A DNA stretch of 46,031 nucleotides from JAWLFI01 sp964627995 (lineage in GTDB: Bacteria > Bacteroidota > Bacteroidia > Chitinophagales > Saprospiraceae): assembly GCA_964627995.1 (NCBI GenBank), contig CAZVLN010000017.1, forward strand, positions 1-46,031, read 5' to 3'. Position 1 is the stretch's first letter; the number at the start of each line of letters is the position of its first letter. Position numbers and translations under genes: made by a program. Under the pieces are notes generated by a model. The model was not told where the DNA came from. It was given only the letters and a program-made list of their open reading frames with translations, and made no database searches. This document shows positions 16,457-24,249 of the stretch, piece after piece.

Positions 16457-17041
16457 ATGGAAAATAGTAATAGCGATAATAAAAAGGATACGGAGAAGCA
16501 AGATTATCTCGATCCTGAAGAGCAGAAGCGATCTGAAAACCAAATATCAGAAGAGTCTGATAAAAAAAAAGACAGTGATTCAGATAAATCCTCGGAACAT
16601 TGGGTTGAAAAGGATAAGTATGATGAATTAAATAATAAGTTCATGCGACTTGCTGCTGAGTTTGATAATTTTAAAAAGCGAACTGCCAGAGAACGAATTG
16701 ATTTGCTTCAGAATGCAGCAAAAGACACGATCGCTGATTTGCTACCTATTTTAGATGACTTTGATCGCGCAAAGAAACTATCTGATGATCCATCTTCTGA
16801 AGAGGCTTTCTCGGACGGCGTTGAATTGGTTTATCAAAAATTACATTCTACATTGAAAAAGAAAGGCTTAAAAAGTATGGACAGTGATGGGGAAGTGTTT
16901 GATGCAGAGCTTCATGAGGCTTTAACCGAAGTCCCAGCGCCTTCAAAAGGTATGAAGGGAAAAGTAGTTGATACTATTGAAAAGGGCTATTTTTTAAATG
17001 ATAAGATTATCCGACATGCCAAAGTGGTTGTGGGGAAATAA
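16457..17041 (+). CDS. grpE: Nucleotide exchange factor GrpE
   Basis: GrpE releases ADP from DnaK during chaperone cycling. The 194-residue protein has an acidic, disordered N-terminus (about residues 1-50, rich in Asp, Glu, Lys and Ser), a long coiled-coil helix (KDKYDELNNKFMRLAAEF onward), and the C-terminal beta-domain with VFDAELHEALTEVP and GYFLNDKIIRHAKVVVG. It lies 27 bp upstream of dnaJ, the usual pairing. dnaK is not in the window. Confidence 0.96.
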   Translation: MENSNSDNKKDTEKQDYLDPEEQKRSENQISEESDKKKDSDSDKSSEHWVEKDKYDELNNKFMRLAAEFDNFKKRTARERIDLLQNAAKDTIADLLPILDDFDRAKKLSDDPSSEEAFSDGVELVYQKLHSTLKKKGLKSMDSDGEVFDAELHEALTEVPAPSKGMKGKVVDTIEKGYFLNDKIIRHAKVVVGK

Positions 17042-17068
17042 TTTAATGTTACAATTGAAGTATTATAA

Positions 17069-18235
17069 ATGGCAAAACGAGATTATTACGAAATATTAGG
17101 GGTTGACAAGGGTGCCGATAAAATAGTTATCAAAAAAGCATATCGTAAGATTGCACTAAAATATCATCCAGATAAAAATCAGGGTGACAAAAAAGCAGAA
17201 GATAAATTTAAAGAAGCTGCAGAAGCCTACGAGGTTCTTAGTGATGATAATAAGAGAGCACGCTACGATCGATTTGGGCATGCAGGAGTAGATCCTAATG
17301 CTGGCGGGGGTGGAGGTTTCTCTGGTCGCGGTATGAATATGGAAGATATCTTTGAGCAATTCGGGGATATATTTGGTGATGGAGGAAGCCCTTTTGAAAG
17401 TTTTTTCCGAGGCGGCAGGTCTGGAGGTCGTTCTCAAGGTCAGCGCGGATCTAATTTGCGAATAAAAGTACCTTTAACTTTAAAAGAAATCGCAAATGGG
17501 GTTACTAAGAAGATAAAGGTGAAAAAGCACACACCTTGTTCATCATGCTCTGGTAGCGGTGCAAAAGACAGTGGGTCCAAATCCACTTGCGGCACATGCG
17601 GTGGTTCTGGAATGGTTAGACAAGTGAAAAACACTTTTCTCGGGCAAATGCAAACGACAACTTCTTGTCCTAATTGTGGTGGATCTGGCGAAACCATAAC
17701 TGAAAAGTGTAAGGAATGTCAGGGGGAAGGGCGAACATATGGAGATGAAACCATTAGTATTGAAATTCCTGCTGGTGTTGAAGAAGGAATGCAGCTTTCC
17801 ATGCGTGGAAAAGGAAATGCGGGAAGACGCGGCGGCCCTGCTGGCGATTTACTCATAACGATTCAAGAGAAAAAGCACGAGGTGTTGGAGCGGGATGGTC
17901 AGAATTTAATTTACGAACTGTATTTAAATTTTGCTGATGCGGCCCTAGGCTCTCAGGTAGCCATTCCAACCATTGATAGCAAGGTTAAAGTTAAAATTCC
18001 AGCTGGAACACAAAGTGGTAAGATTTTGCGGCTCAGAGGCAAGGGCATACCTTCTGTTCAGGGGTATGGCAAAGGGGATCAACTAATTCATGTTAATATA
18101 TGGACTCCTAAAGATCTTAGCGCAGATCAAAAAGATTTGATGAAGCAGATGAAAGATTGGGATAATTTTCAACCCAAACCGGGGAAAGCCGAGAAAGGAT
18201 TTTTCTCTAAAATGAAAGACTATTTTACCTCATGA
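17069..18235 (+). CDS. dnaJ: Chaperone DnaJ
   Basis: DnaJ delivers unfolded clients to DnaK and stimulates its ATPase. The 388-residue protein shows a J-domain with the HPD motif (KYHPDKNQGD, about residues 31-40), a Gly/Phe-rich stretch (about 75-125), four zinc-binding CxxCxGxG repeats (CSSCSGSG, CGTCGGSG, CPNCGGSG, CKECQGEG), and a C-terminal substrate-binding domain. It is cotranscribed with grpE, and gldH starts inside its stop codon (ATGA overlap). Confidence 0.97.
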   Translation: MAKRDYYEILGVDKGADKIVIKKAYRKIALKYHPDKNQGDKKAEDKFKEAAEAYEVLSDDNKRARYDRFGHAGVDPNAGGGGGFSGRGMNMEDIFEQFGDIFGDGGSPFESFFRGGRSGGRSQGQRGSNLRIKVPLTLKEIANGVTKKIKVKKHTPCSSCSGSGAKDSGSKSTCGTCGGSGMVRQVKNTFLGQMQTTTSCPNCGGSGETITEKCKECQGEGRTYGDETISIEIPAGVEEGMQLSMRGKGNAGRRGGPAGDLLITIQEKKHEVLERDGQNLIYELYLNFADAALGSQVAIPTIDSKVKVKIPAGTQSGKILRLRGKGIPSVQGYGKGDQLIHVNIWTPKDLSADQKDLMKQMKDWDNFQPKPGKAEKGFFSKMKDYFTS

Positions 18236-18696
18236 GGAAAGGCTTTATTCTAGGTGTATTGGGTCTATTTCTTTTGGCGAGCTGTGAAAACTCAGTTTAC
18301 ACCGAACGAAGAGAAATTTCTTCCACTACATGGGATTATAGTGATTCCTTAATTTTCGAGTTTTCTCCACCTGACACGCAGTCTCTGTATAATATTGAAT
18401 TAACAGTTGAGCATTCTAAAGATTTTGATTACCAGAATTTATACATGAGATTGCATACCATATTTCCTAATCAGGACACATTGAAACAGCCATTTTCAAT
18501 TGATCTGAGCGACAAATTTGGCCAATGGCTGGGTGATTGCAGTTCAACTAGTTGTGAGCGCTCGTCACTTCTACAAGCTCAAACGCGATTTGAGTATTTG
18601 GGTTTGTACACGCTTTTATTTGAGCAATTTTCTAGATATGATTCTCTCGCTGGTATTAATGCTCTGGAGATTGATATTTATCCTGTTGAAAAGTAA
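18232..18696 (+). CDS. gldH: Gliding motility lipoprotein GldH
   Basis: GldH is an envelope lipoprotein needed for gliding in Flavobacterium and related bacteria, linked to the type IX secretion/motility machinery. The 154-residue product has a lipobox (LLASC), and the family-like segments YSDSLIFEFSPPDT, YNLYMRLHTIFPNQDT-type region and LLQAQTRFEYLGLYTLLFEQ. It overlaps dnaJ by 4 bp (ATGA), suggesting coupling to the chaperone operon. Its stop codon abuts the stop of the convergent SDR gene with no gap. Family assignment rests on pattern and length. Confidence 0.82.
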   Translation: MRKGFILGVLGLFLLASCENSVYTERREISSTTWDYSDSLIFEFSPPDTQSLYNIELTVEHSKDFDYQNLYMRLHTIFPNQDTLKQPFSIDLSDKFGQWLGDCSSTSCERSSLLQAQTRFEYLGLYTLLFEQFSRYDSLAGINALEIDIYPVEK

Positions 18697-19482
18697 TTAT
18701 AAACTTTTTGTGCGTCCCCCATCGACTGGAAGGTTTATTCCATTTATGTATCCTGCCGCCGGTGATGCTAAGAAAGCAATGGCTGTAGCAACCTCTTCTG
18801 GCTGACCAAATCTTTTCATAGGAACATTTCTCTTCATTTGAATGCGGATATCATCTGTTGAAGTATTTGAAAGTTTAGCTTTCTTTTTTACAATATTATC
18901 AAGTCGGCCTGTTTGTGTATAGCCGGGTAGAACATTATTCACTGTTACTCCGTAAGTGCCTACTTCTTGAGACCAGGTTTTAGCCCAATTCCCCATTGCA
19001 GCACGTATGGTGTTAGAAACTCCTAAGCCAGGTATTGGCTCTTTTACGCTCGTACTAATGACATTAATTATTCTACCATAGCTTTCCTTTTTCATTTGTG
19101 GAAGTACCATTGTCGCGATCGTTTGGGCTGCACCAATATGCTGCTGAAAGGCTTCAGCGAATGACATTACCTTTGCTTCTGTGATCGGACCACCCGCTGG
19201 CCCTCCTGTATTATTAATGAAAATATGAAAAACCGTTCGTTGTAGAAGTTTTTGAAGCTTTTCCCGAAGCTCATCTAGTTTATAAAAATCTGCGACCAAG
19301 TATTCATGGGCCTGTCCATGGTTTGTGGGCAAGGCATCAAGCGCAGCTTTTAATTTCTCTTCAGATCGGGCCACTATGGTTACCGTAGCCCCTAACTTGG
19401 CTAACTCAATAGCACTTGCTTTTCCAATTCCCTGTGAGCCTCCGCCAACAAGGGCATTCTTATTTTCTAAATTGCAGTTCAT
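18697..19482 (-). CDS. Short-chain dehydrogenase/reductase-family protein lacking the YxxxK pair
   Basis: The 261-residue protein has the classic SDR NAD(P)-binding loop GGGSQGIGKA near the N-terminus, an INNTGGPAGG segment in place of NNAG, and the usual C-terminal PVDGGRT. The active-site serine region (ISTS) is present. However, where YxxxK should lie the sequence is GVSNTIRAAMGNWAKTW, so Tyr and Lys are replaced. Related SDR-like proteins with SNxxR at this site are known, and their chemistry may differ or be lost. ATG 19482 was chosen because the frame upstream has no family-like sequence. It is convergent with gldH and divergent from haaO. Confidence 0.83.
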   Translation of the reverse strand: MNCNLENKNALVGGGSQGIGKASAIELAKLGATVTIVARSEEKLKAALDALPTNHGQAHEYLVADFYKLDELREKLQKLLQRTVFHIFINNTGGPAGGPITEAKVMSFAEAFQQHIGAAQTIATMVLPQMKKESYGRIINVISTSVKEPIPGLGVSNTIRAAMGNWAKTWSQEVGTYGVTVNNVLPGYTQTGRLDNIVKKKAKLSNTSTDDIRIQMKRNVPMKRFGQPEEVATAIAFLASPAAGYINGINLPVDGGRTKSL

Positions 19483-19586
19483 TTTTGCTTCTAATGTAAG
19501 GGAAACATTGGCTTTTAAACGGCTTTTGAAGAGATTATTTGAATAGCTCAGCAAGAAATACTATATTTTGAGACAAAATAAAGCAT

Positions 19587-20099
19587 ATGCGAAAACCATT
19601 TAATTTTCAAGCTTGGATTGATGATCACCGCCATGAGCTAAAACCACCTGTTGGTAATAAGCAAGTATTTTTGGATAACGAAGATTTTATTGTGATGGTA
19701 GTTGGCGGACCAAATGGTCGAAAAGATTATCACTGGGAGGAAGGTGAAGAGCTGTTTTACCAACTAGAAGGAAATATTACGGTTCGGATAATAAACGATG
19801 ATGGTCAACCGGAAGACATAAAAATTCGAGAAGGAGAAATGTTTTTACTTCCTCCAAAAGTCCCACATAGCCCACAGCGGCCTGCGGGTAGTATTGGGCT
19901 CGTAATTGAAAGATACAGACGCGAAAATGAAAATGATAAGCTGATGTGGTTTTGTGAAAACTGTAACCATAAGCTTCACGAGGCTACTTTTGAGATGACA
20001 GATATCGTAAAACAGTTACCTGTGGCAATGAATGCATTTATGGAAAATGAGTCCTTGCGGACATGCGATGAGTGTGGTACAGTGATGGAGCCTGCGTAA
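19587..20099 (+). CDS. haaO: 3-hydroxyanthranilate 3,4-dioxygenase
   Basis: HaaO opens the 3-hydroxyanthranilate ring to the precursor of quinolinate for NAD synthesis from tryptophan. The 170-residue cupin has the iron ligands in DYHWEEGEELFYQ (His and Glu) and LPPKVPHSP (second His). The two C-terminal metal-binding pairs CENC and CDEC form the rubredoxin-like site of bacterial enzymes. No other kynurenine-pathway gene is adjacent. nadD, which acts later in NAD synthesis, lies at 37732-38313. A strong terminator follows. Confidence 0.95.
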   Translation: MRKPFNFQAWIDDHRHELKPPVGNKQVFLDNEDFIVMVVGGPNGRKDYHWEEGEELFYQLEGNITVRIINDDGQPEDIKIREGEMFLLPPKVPHSPQRPAGSIGLVIERYRRENENDKLMWFCENCNHKLHEATFEMTDIVKQLPVAMNAFMENESLRTCDECGTVMEPA

Positions 20100-20135
20100 G
20101 CTTTAATATAAAGGATGTATTATTTTATCAAGCAC

Positions 20136-20177
20136 AAAAAAAAGGGAATGTGAATTAATTCACATTCCCTTTTTTTT
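20136..20177. terminator. Perfect 42-bp palindromic bidirectional terminator
   Basis: The sequence is an exact inverted repeat centred between 20156 and 20157. It has eight A (20136-20143), GGGAATGTGAATT, its complement, then eight T (20170-20177). Either strand yields a GC-containing stem followed by a U-run. It sits between the converging haaO (+) and tonB (-) genes and should stop both. Confidence 0.93.
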
Positions 20178-20191
20178 GCTTTAAAGCCTAA

Positions 20192-21082
20192 TTATTGAAG
20201 CTGGAATTTTACAGGTAAGTTAAATTGGACACGAACGGGTCTGCCCCGTTGTCTTCCTGGAATCCATTTGATGTTATTAGTATTCATAGATTTAACGACG
20301 CGAAGAGCCTCATCGCCACAACCTGCACCGATATCTCGTACGACATCTGGGTCGCTGATTGATCCATCTTTATCCACTACAAATTTTACTACTACCATAC
20401 CTTCTACACCATTCTCTCGCGCAATTGGCGGGTATTTGATATTAGCATAAATGTATTCCAGTAATTTTTTCTGCGCACACTGCTTTTTTTCGTCATCGGA
20501 TGCCAAGTCCTCACAACCAGGAAATCTCGGCATTTGCTCTACAACTTTAAAAATCTCTTCAACCTCTGGCTCTGGTGGCGGCGGAGGAGGGGGTGGTGGA
20601 GCTTCTTCAACCTGCTCTGGTACCTCGTCATCCATATATGTGTCTTCCTCAATAGTCTGATCTTCGAAAGGATCTTCCTCAACCTCTTCTTCTACCACCT
20701 CTTCAATTTCTGGTGGTGGTGGCGGCGGTGGTGGCGGCGGCGGTTCCTTCGTACGCGGCGGTTCGACCTCTATTTCCTCTTCCACTTCAAAGTCGTAGTC
20801 GGGAATAACAATTTCTTTTTCGTATTCCGTCAAGTTGACTGCGAATAAAATAAAAGCAATTGAGCTGGCTATACCCACTCCCAGCATGGTACCACTATAC
20901 TTGAAAGCGTCTACATCGGGATATTTATTACGAGCTTTTAAATCGGACCCGTATTCATCCTCAAGGTTACTCTGAGACCTACGCTTTATCAGATATCGCA
21001 TTCCATAGGTAAGTAACACAAGCACCAGAATTACTAATCCTACTGCTATGGTTAGTTGACCGCCTGTTAATTCAATTTCCAT
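20192..21082 (-). CDS. tonB: TonB-family energy transducer protein
   Basis: TonB couples the inner-membrane proton gradient to outer-membrane transporters. The 296-residue protein has a hydrophobic segment at about residues 10-28, a second at about 62-81, then a periplasmic linker made of Glu-rich and Pro-rich stretches (two runs of at least nine prolines). The C-terminal domain has FPGCEDL, ANIKYPPIARENGVEGMVVV and VDKDGSISDPDVVRDIGAGC. Two membrane segments instead of one is common in Bacteroidota versions. ATG 21082 was chosen over the in-frame TTG 18 bp earlier. The vanZ-like gene upstream overlaps the start by 11 bp. Confidence 0.92.
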   Translation of the reverse strand: MEIELTGGQLTIAVGLVILVLVLLTYGMRYLIKRRSQSNLEDEYGSDLKARNKYPDVDAFKYSGTMLGVGIASSIAFILFAVNLTEYEKEIVIPDYDFEVEEEIEVEPPRTKEPPPPPPPPPPPEIEEVVEEEVEEDPFEDQTIEEDTYMDDEVPEQVEEAPPPPPPPPPEPEVEEIFKVVEQMPRFPGCEDLASDDEKKQCAQKKLLEYIYANIKYPPIARENGVEGMVVVKFVVDKDGSISDPDVVRDIGAGCGDEALRVVKSMNTNNIKWIPGRQRGRPVRVQFNLPVKFQLQ

Positions 21083-21470
21083 AATTTCTTTTTTTAACAA
21101 TGATTAAGGTGGTGATGTACCCTAATAATGTTCCTATAAAGTTAGCAATTATATCGAAAAGTTCAAAACTTCTTCCAGGTATCACATACTCTTGTATCCC
21201 TTCAAGGCTTCCACTATACAATAGAAGGAGGCAAGCTACGATAAAAAATTGCTTTTTCTTTTCAGCCCATCTCTTTGCGTAAGCCAGACCTATTGAAATC
21301 ATTCCAAGAAAGTACATTACAATATGAATATACTTATCTATGTGAGGAATTACTGAAAAGGGACTATTTGATAGTGAATCCCCGGGAAGCAAAGAACTTA
21401 AGGTTATAATGCCTATCACAAGAATAGGTACCATCCCTTTATTCACTTTATAGATGCTTACAATCCCCAA
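21072..21470 (-). CDS. VanZ-like membrane protein
   Basis: A small membrane protein (132 residues from TTG 21470, or 120 from ATG 21434) with about four hydrophobic segments and VanZ-like features: SSLLPGDSL, a DKYIHIVMYFLG segment, and SLEGIQEYVIPGRSFELFDIIANFIGTLLG, of which the GIQEYVIPGRSFELFDIIAN part is most characteristic. Its function is unknown in non-resistance contexts. It lies between gcvH (14 bp) and tonB (11 bp overlap) on one strand, an order frequent in Bacteroidota. The start is ambiguous, and the TTG version adds a basic N-terminus before the first helix. Confidence 0.78.
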   Translation of the reverse strand: MGIVSIYKVNKGMVPILVIGIITLSSLLPGDSLSNSPFSVIPHIDKYIHIVMYFLGMISIGLAYAKRWAEKKKQFFIVACLLLLYSGSLEGIQEYVIPGRSFELFDIIANFIGTLLGYITTLIIVKKRNYGN

Positions 21471-21484
21471 ATTGGTGTATGGGC

Positions 21485-21874
21485 TTACGAAATAATATCG
21501 TGATAATCTTCTGCGGAGAGTAACTCTTCCAATTCTGAATCATCTGAAATCTCAATTTTAATGATCCAACCTTGTTCGTAGGGGTCCTCATTGATTATCG
21601 CCGGATTGTCGCCTTCATCCTCATCTAATTCCGGATTGAAAGCGATTACTTTACCAGATATCGGCATATAAAGTTCTGAGGTTGTTTTGACAGCCTCCAC
21701 AGTTCCAAAAACATCATTTTGGTCTAACTCATCTTCCAAGGTGTCTACTTCTACATACACCAAGTCACCCAATTCGCTCTGCGCAAAGTCAGTAATACCC
21801 ACTGTAGCTGTATTGCCATCTACGCGGATCCACTCGTGTTCTCGAGTATATTTTAAATCTTTTGGTAAACTCAT
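21485..21874 (-). CDS. gcvH: Glycine cleavage system H protein
   Basis: The H protein carries the lipoyl arm that shuttles methylamine in glycine cleavage. The 129-residue product has the normal length. It has a YTREHEWIRVDGN start, ITDFAQSELGDLVYVE, and the lipoylation site in VEAVKTTSELYMP with the modified Lys. The other glycine cleavage genes (gcvP, gcvT) are not in the window. It heads the gcvH/vanZ-like/tonB run and lies 61 bp after the citrate synthase gene on the same strand. Confidence 0.96.
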   Translation of the reverse strand: MSLPKDLKYTREHEWIRVDGNTATVGITDFAQSELGDLVYVEVDTLEDELDQNDVFGTVEAVKTTSELYMPISGKVIAFNPELDEDEGDNPAIINEDPYEQGWIIKIEISDDSELEELLSAEDYHDIIS

Positions 21875-21935
21875 AGAATTTTTTTCTCAATTACTGCGCA
21901 GAGCTATGGAGTCTGCAGCTATTATTATATTTCAA

Positions 21936-23255
21936 TTACGCATTATCTTCTAGATATTCGCGCACCCAATCCATAGTGACGGACTTAGGTCGCTCTAACG
22001 GGAATCCAAGAGCTCGAGACCAACACAGCGCTGATAAAACACCTAAGGCCCGACTTACACCAAACAGAACAGTATAATAACTATATTCACGCAATCCATA
22101 ATGGACGAGAAGCGCTCCTGAATGGGCATCAACATTTGGCCATGGGTTTTTGACCTTCCCTAAACTATCTAAAATGTCAGGGACGACATCAAATAATTTC
22201 CAAACCACATTGACAATTTCATCTTGATCTCCGATATAATCTTCGGCAAACTTTTTCTGGGCAGTGAAGCGAGGATCGGGTTTTCTTAACACAGCATGCC
22301 CATAACCAGGAATGACTCGACCTCGAGAAAGTGTCGAGTGCACATATTCAGCAATTTGATCTTTTGTAGGATTTTTTGTGCCAATAGCATCGACCATTTT
22401 AAAAATCCACTTTATAACTTCCTGATTGGCCAAGCCATGTAAAGGACCAGCTAAAGCTGACATCCCAGCTGAAAATGAAAAATAAGCATCGCTGAGTGTA
22501 GATCCGACCAGGTGTGTAGTATGTGCAGAAGCATTACCTCCTTCATGATCGGCATGTATCGTTAGGTACAAACGCATTAGGGATTTAAAGTCTTCACCCT
22601 GAATACCCAGCATATGCGCAAAATTCCCACTCCAGTCCAGCGATAAATCAGGCTGTATATGCTTGCCGTCGTGATATGTGCGACGATAAATGTAAGCTGC
22701 AATTTTAGGAAGACGTGCTATTAAGTTCATAGCATCCTCATAAGTGGGGTCCCAATACTCCGTTTTATTCATGCCCTCTGCATAGCGTCGAGCAAAAACA
22801 CTTGAGGATTGCATCGAACTAATAGCGGTCACAAACTGAGTCATTGGATGCGTATCAGTAGGCATACTATCCATCACCTTATAAGTGTGCTCAGGAATAT
22901 TGCACCGGTTTATCCATTGACCACTAAGCCATTTCACCTCTTCACTTGTTGGAATTTCCCCAACCAACATAAGCCAAAATAATCCTTCAGGTAGTGGTTC
23001 TTTATCTCCGGTTTTCTTAGGGAGTTTTTCCCGTAACTCCGGAATTGAGTATCCTCTAAAGCGTATTCCTTCCATGGGATCCAGCGCAGAAGTTTCCCAA
23101 ATCATAGACTTTACACCTCGCATACCACCAAAAACTTGTTTTAATGATACTTCATCAACTTTTGAATCTGCGTGTTTCGAAAGCACATCTTTAATCTCTG
23201 CACTAATTTTCTTCGCCTTTTCTTCGAATTTCTGCTTTAATGGATCTGTAGACAT
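21936..23255 (-). CDS. gltA: Citrate synthase, eukaryotic (mitochondrial)-type
   Basis: Citrate synthase condenses oxaloacetate and acetyl-CoA. The 439-residue protein has the three catalytic regions: HADHEGGN (first His), RVIPGYGHAVLRKPDPR (second His) and NVDAHSG (Asp). The motifs RGYSIPEL, HTTHLVGSTLSDAYFSFSAG and AGPLHGLANQEV follow the mitochondrial-type subfamily rather than the hexameric E. coli-type GltA, which is usually NADH-regulated. The gene symbol is generic. An upstream gap of 281 bp to the next, divergent gene holds no clear promoter. Confidence 0.93.
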   Translation of the reverse strand: MSTDPLKQKFEEKAKKISAEIKDVLSKHADSKVDEVSLKQVFGGMRGVKSMIWETSALDPMEGIRFRGYSIPELREKLPKKTGDKEPLPEGLFWLMLVGEIPTSEEVKWLSGQWINRCNIPEHTYKVMDSMPTDTHPMTQFVTAISSMQSSSVFARRYAEGMNKTEYWDPTYEDAMNLIARLPKIAAYIYRRTYHDGKHIQPDLSLDWSGNFAHMLGIQGEDFKSLMRLYLTIHADHEGGNASAHTTHLVGSTLSDAYFSFSAGMSALAGPLHGLANQEVIKWIFKMVDAIGTKNPTKDQIAEYVHSTLSRGRVIPGYGHAVLRKPDPRFTAQKKFAEDYIGDQDEIVNVVWKLFDVVPDILDSLGKVKNPWPNVDAHSGALLVHYGLREYSYYTVLFGVSRALGVLSALCWSRALGFPLERPKSVTMDWVREYLEDNA

Positions 23256-23536
23256 ATATCTTATTTTGTGTTTTTAGAATAAATAGCTTAAGTAAAATAT
23301 TTGGTTGGCTTCCAAAATAGCCTCTGAAAAGATCGCCACTATCAAAATTTACCAGCTACGAAGATAAAATTTTGAAGCAGAAAACCAAAGTAAATCGACG
23401 CTATTATATGGCTCCTTAAAAATATTTCATTAAGCCTTCCACCTGGTCGGACTCCATAGGGCTATCAGCAACTTCTTACAAGCTCGTATCTCAATATTAT
23501 TTTTACCTTTAGTGCCTGATTTAAATACTCTGCGAA

Positions 23537-24136
23537 ATGCTAATTGTCGATGGAAAAATTGTAAGCGAATCCCTCTTTAGTAATCATTTTCAATGTGAGA
23601 TAACTAAATGTAAAGGAGCATGCTGCATTGAAGGTGACATGGGTGCACCGCTCGAGGACGAAGAGGTGGAAACGCTGCAGAAGATTTTACCAACTCTTAA
23701 ACCTAGACTTCCAGAGGCTGGTCAGAGAGCCATCGACAAAGATGGTCCCGCAGTTGCATACGAAGAGTTAAAAGGAATGGGGACCACACTAAGGGAGGAT
23801 GGGGCTTGCGCTTTCGTAAAGATAAATAATCGAGGTATAGCCACTTGCAGTATCGAAGAGGCATGGAATGAAGGACTTACCGACTTTCGAAAGCCGGTTT
23901 CTTGCCATCTCTATCCGATTCGAATAGAGGAGGGCCCCCAAGGTATATTTGAGTCCTTGAATTACGAAAAATGGGAAATTTGTGCTCCAGCCTGCCATGA
24001 AGGAAAAAAGAACGATGTGAAAGTTTATGAGTTCGCTCGTGAAGCACTTATCCGGAAATATGGAGCCGCTTTTTACGGTGCCCTTGAAGTTGCAGATCCG
24101 GACCCATCAAAAACAAATACAGCCCCATTTGAATAA
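23537..24136 (+). CDS. DUF3109-family cysteine-rich protein
   Basis: The 199-residue protein has an N-terminal cysteine cluster CEITKCKGACC (about residues 14-24), further cysteines in EDGACAFV, GIATCSIEEAW and PVSCHLYPIR, and a late CAPAC. Such arrangements are typical of DUF3109, and resemble YkgJ-type proteins thought to bind a metal or Fe-S cluster, though the function is not established. It is divergent from citrate synthase and has a near-match -7 element (TACCTTTA) at 23504-23511. Confidence 0.88.
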   Translation: MLIVDGKIVSESLFSNHFQCEITKCKGACCIEGDMGAPLEDEEVETLQKILPTLKPRLPEAGQRAIDKDGPAVAYEELKGMGTTLREDGACAFVKINNRGIATCSIEEAWNEGLTDFRKPVSCHLYPIRIEEGPQGIFESLNYEKWEICAPACHEGKKNDVKVYEFAREALIRKYGAAFYGALEVADPDPSKTNTAPFE

Positions 24137-24159
24137 AATCGCAAAAGCTATTACCTTTG
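24128..24159 (+). promoter_or_regulatory. Promoter for the PpiD-like foldase gene
   Basis: TTTG (24128-24131), a 20-bp spacer and TACCTTTG (24152-24159) match the Bacteroidota consensus in both elements and spacing. The -33 element overlaps the last codons of the DUF3109 gene. The predicted leader is about 84 nt to ATG 24250. Confidence 0.75.
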
Positions 24160-24249
24160 CATCGCTTTTAGCTAGAGTATAGGAATATAATTTACAGGGA
24201 TTGCCCTGAACTCTCAGCGCCAATTCTAAATATAAATGAATACTACCGC

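Noticed and set aside
20451..20848. Plus-strand frames opposite tonB
   Set aside because: They are antisense readings of the proline- and glutamate-rich linker, giving Ser/Gly/Trp/Phe-rich low-complexity translations.
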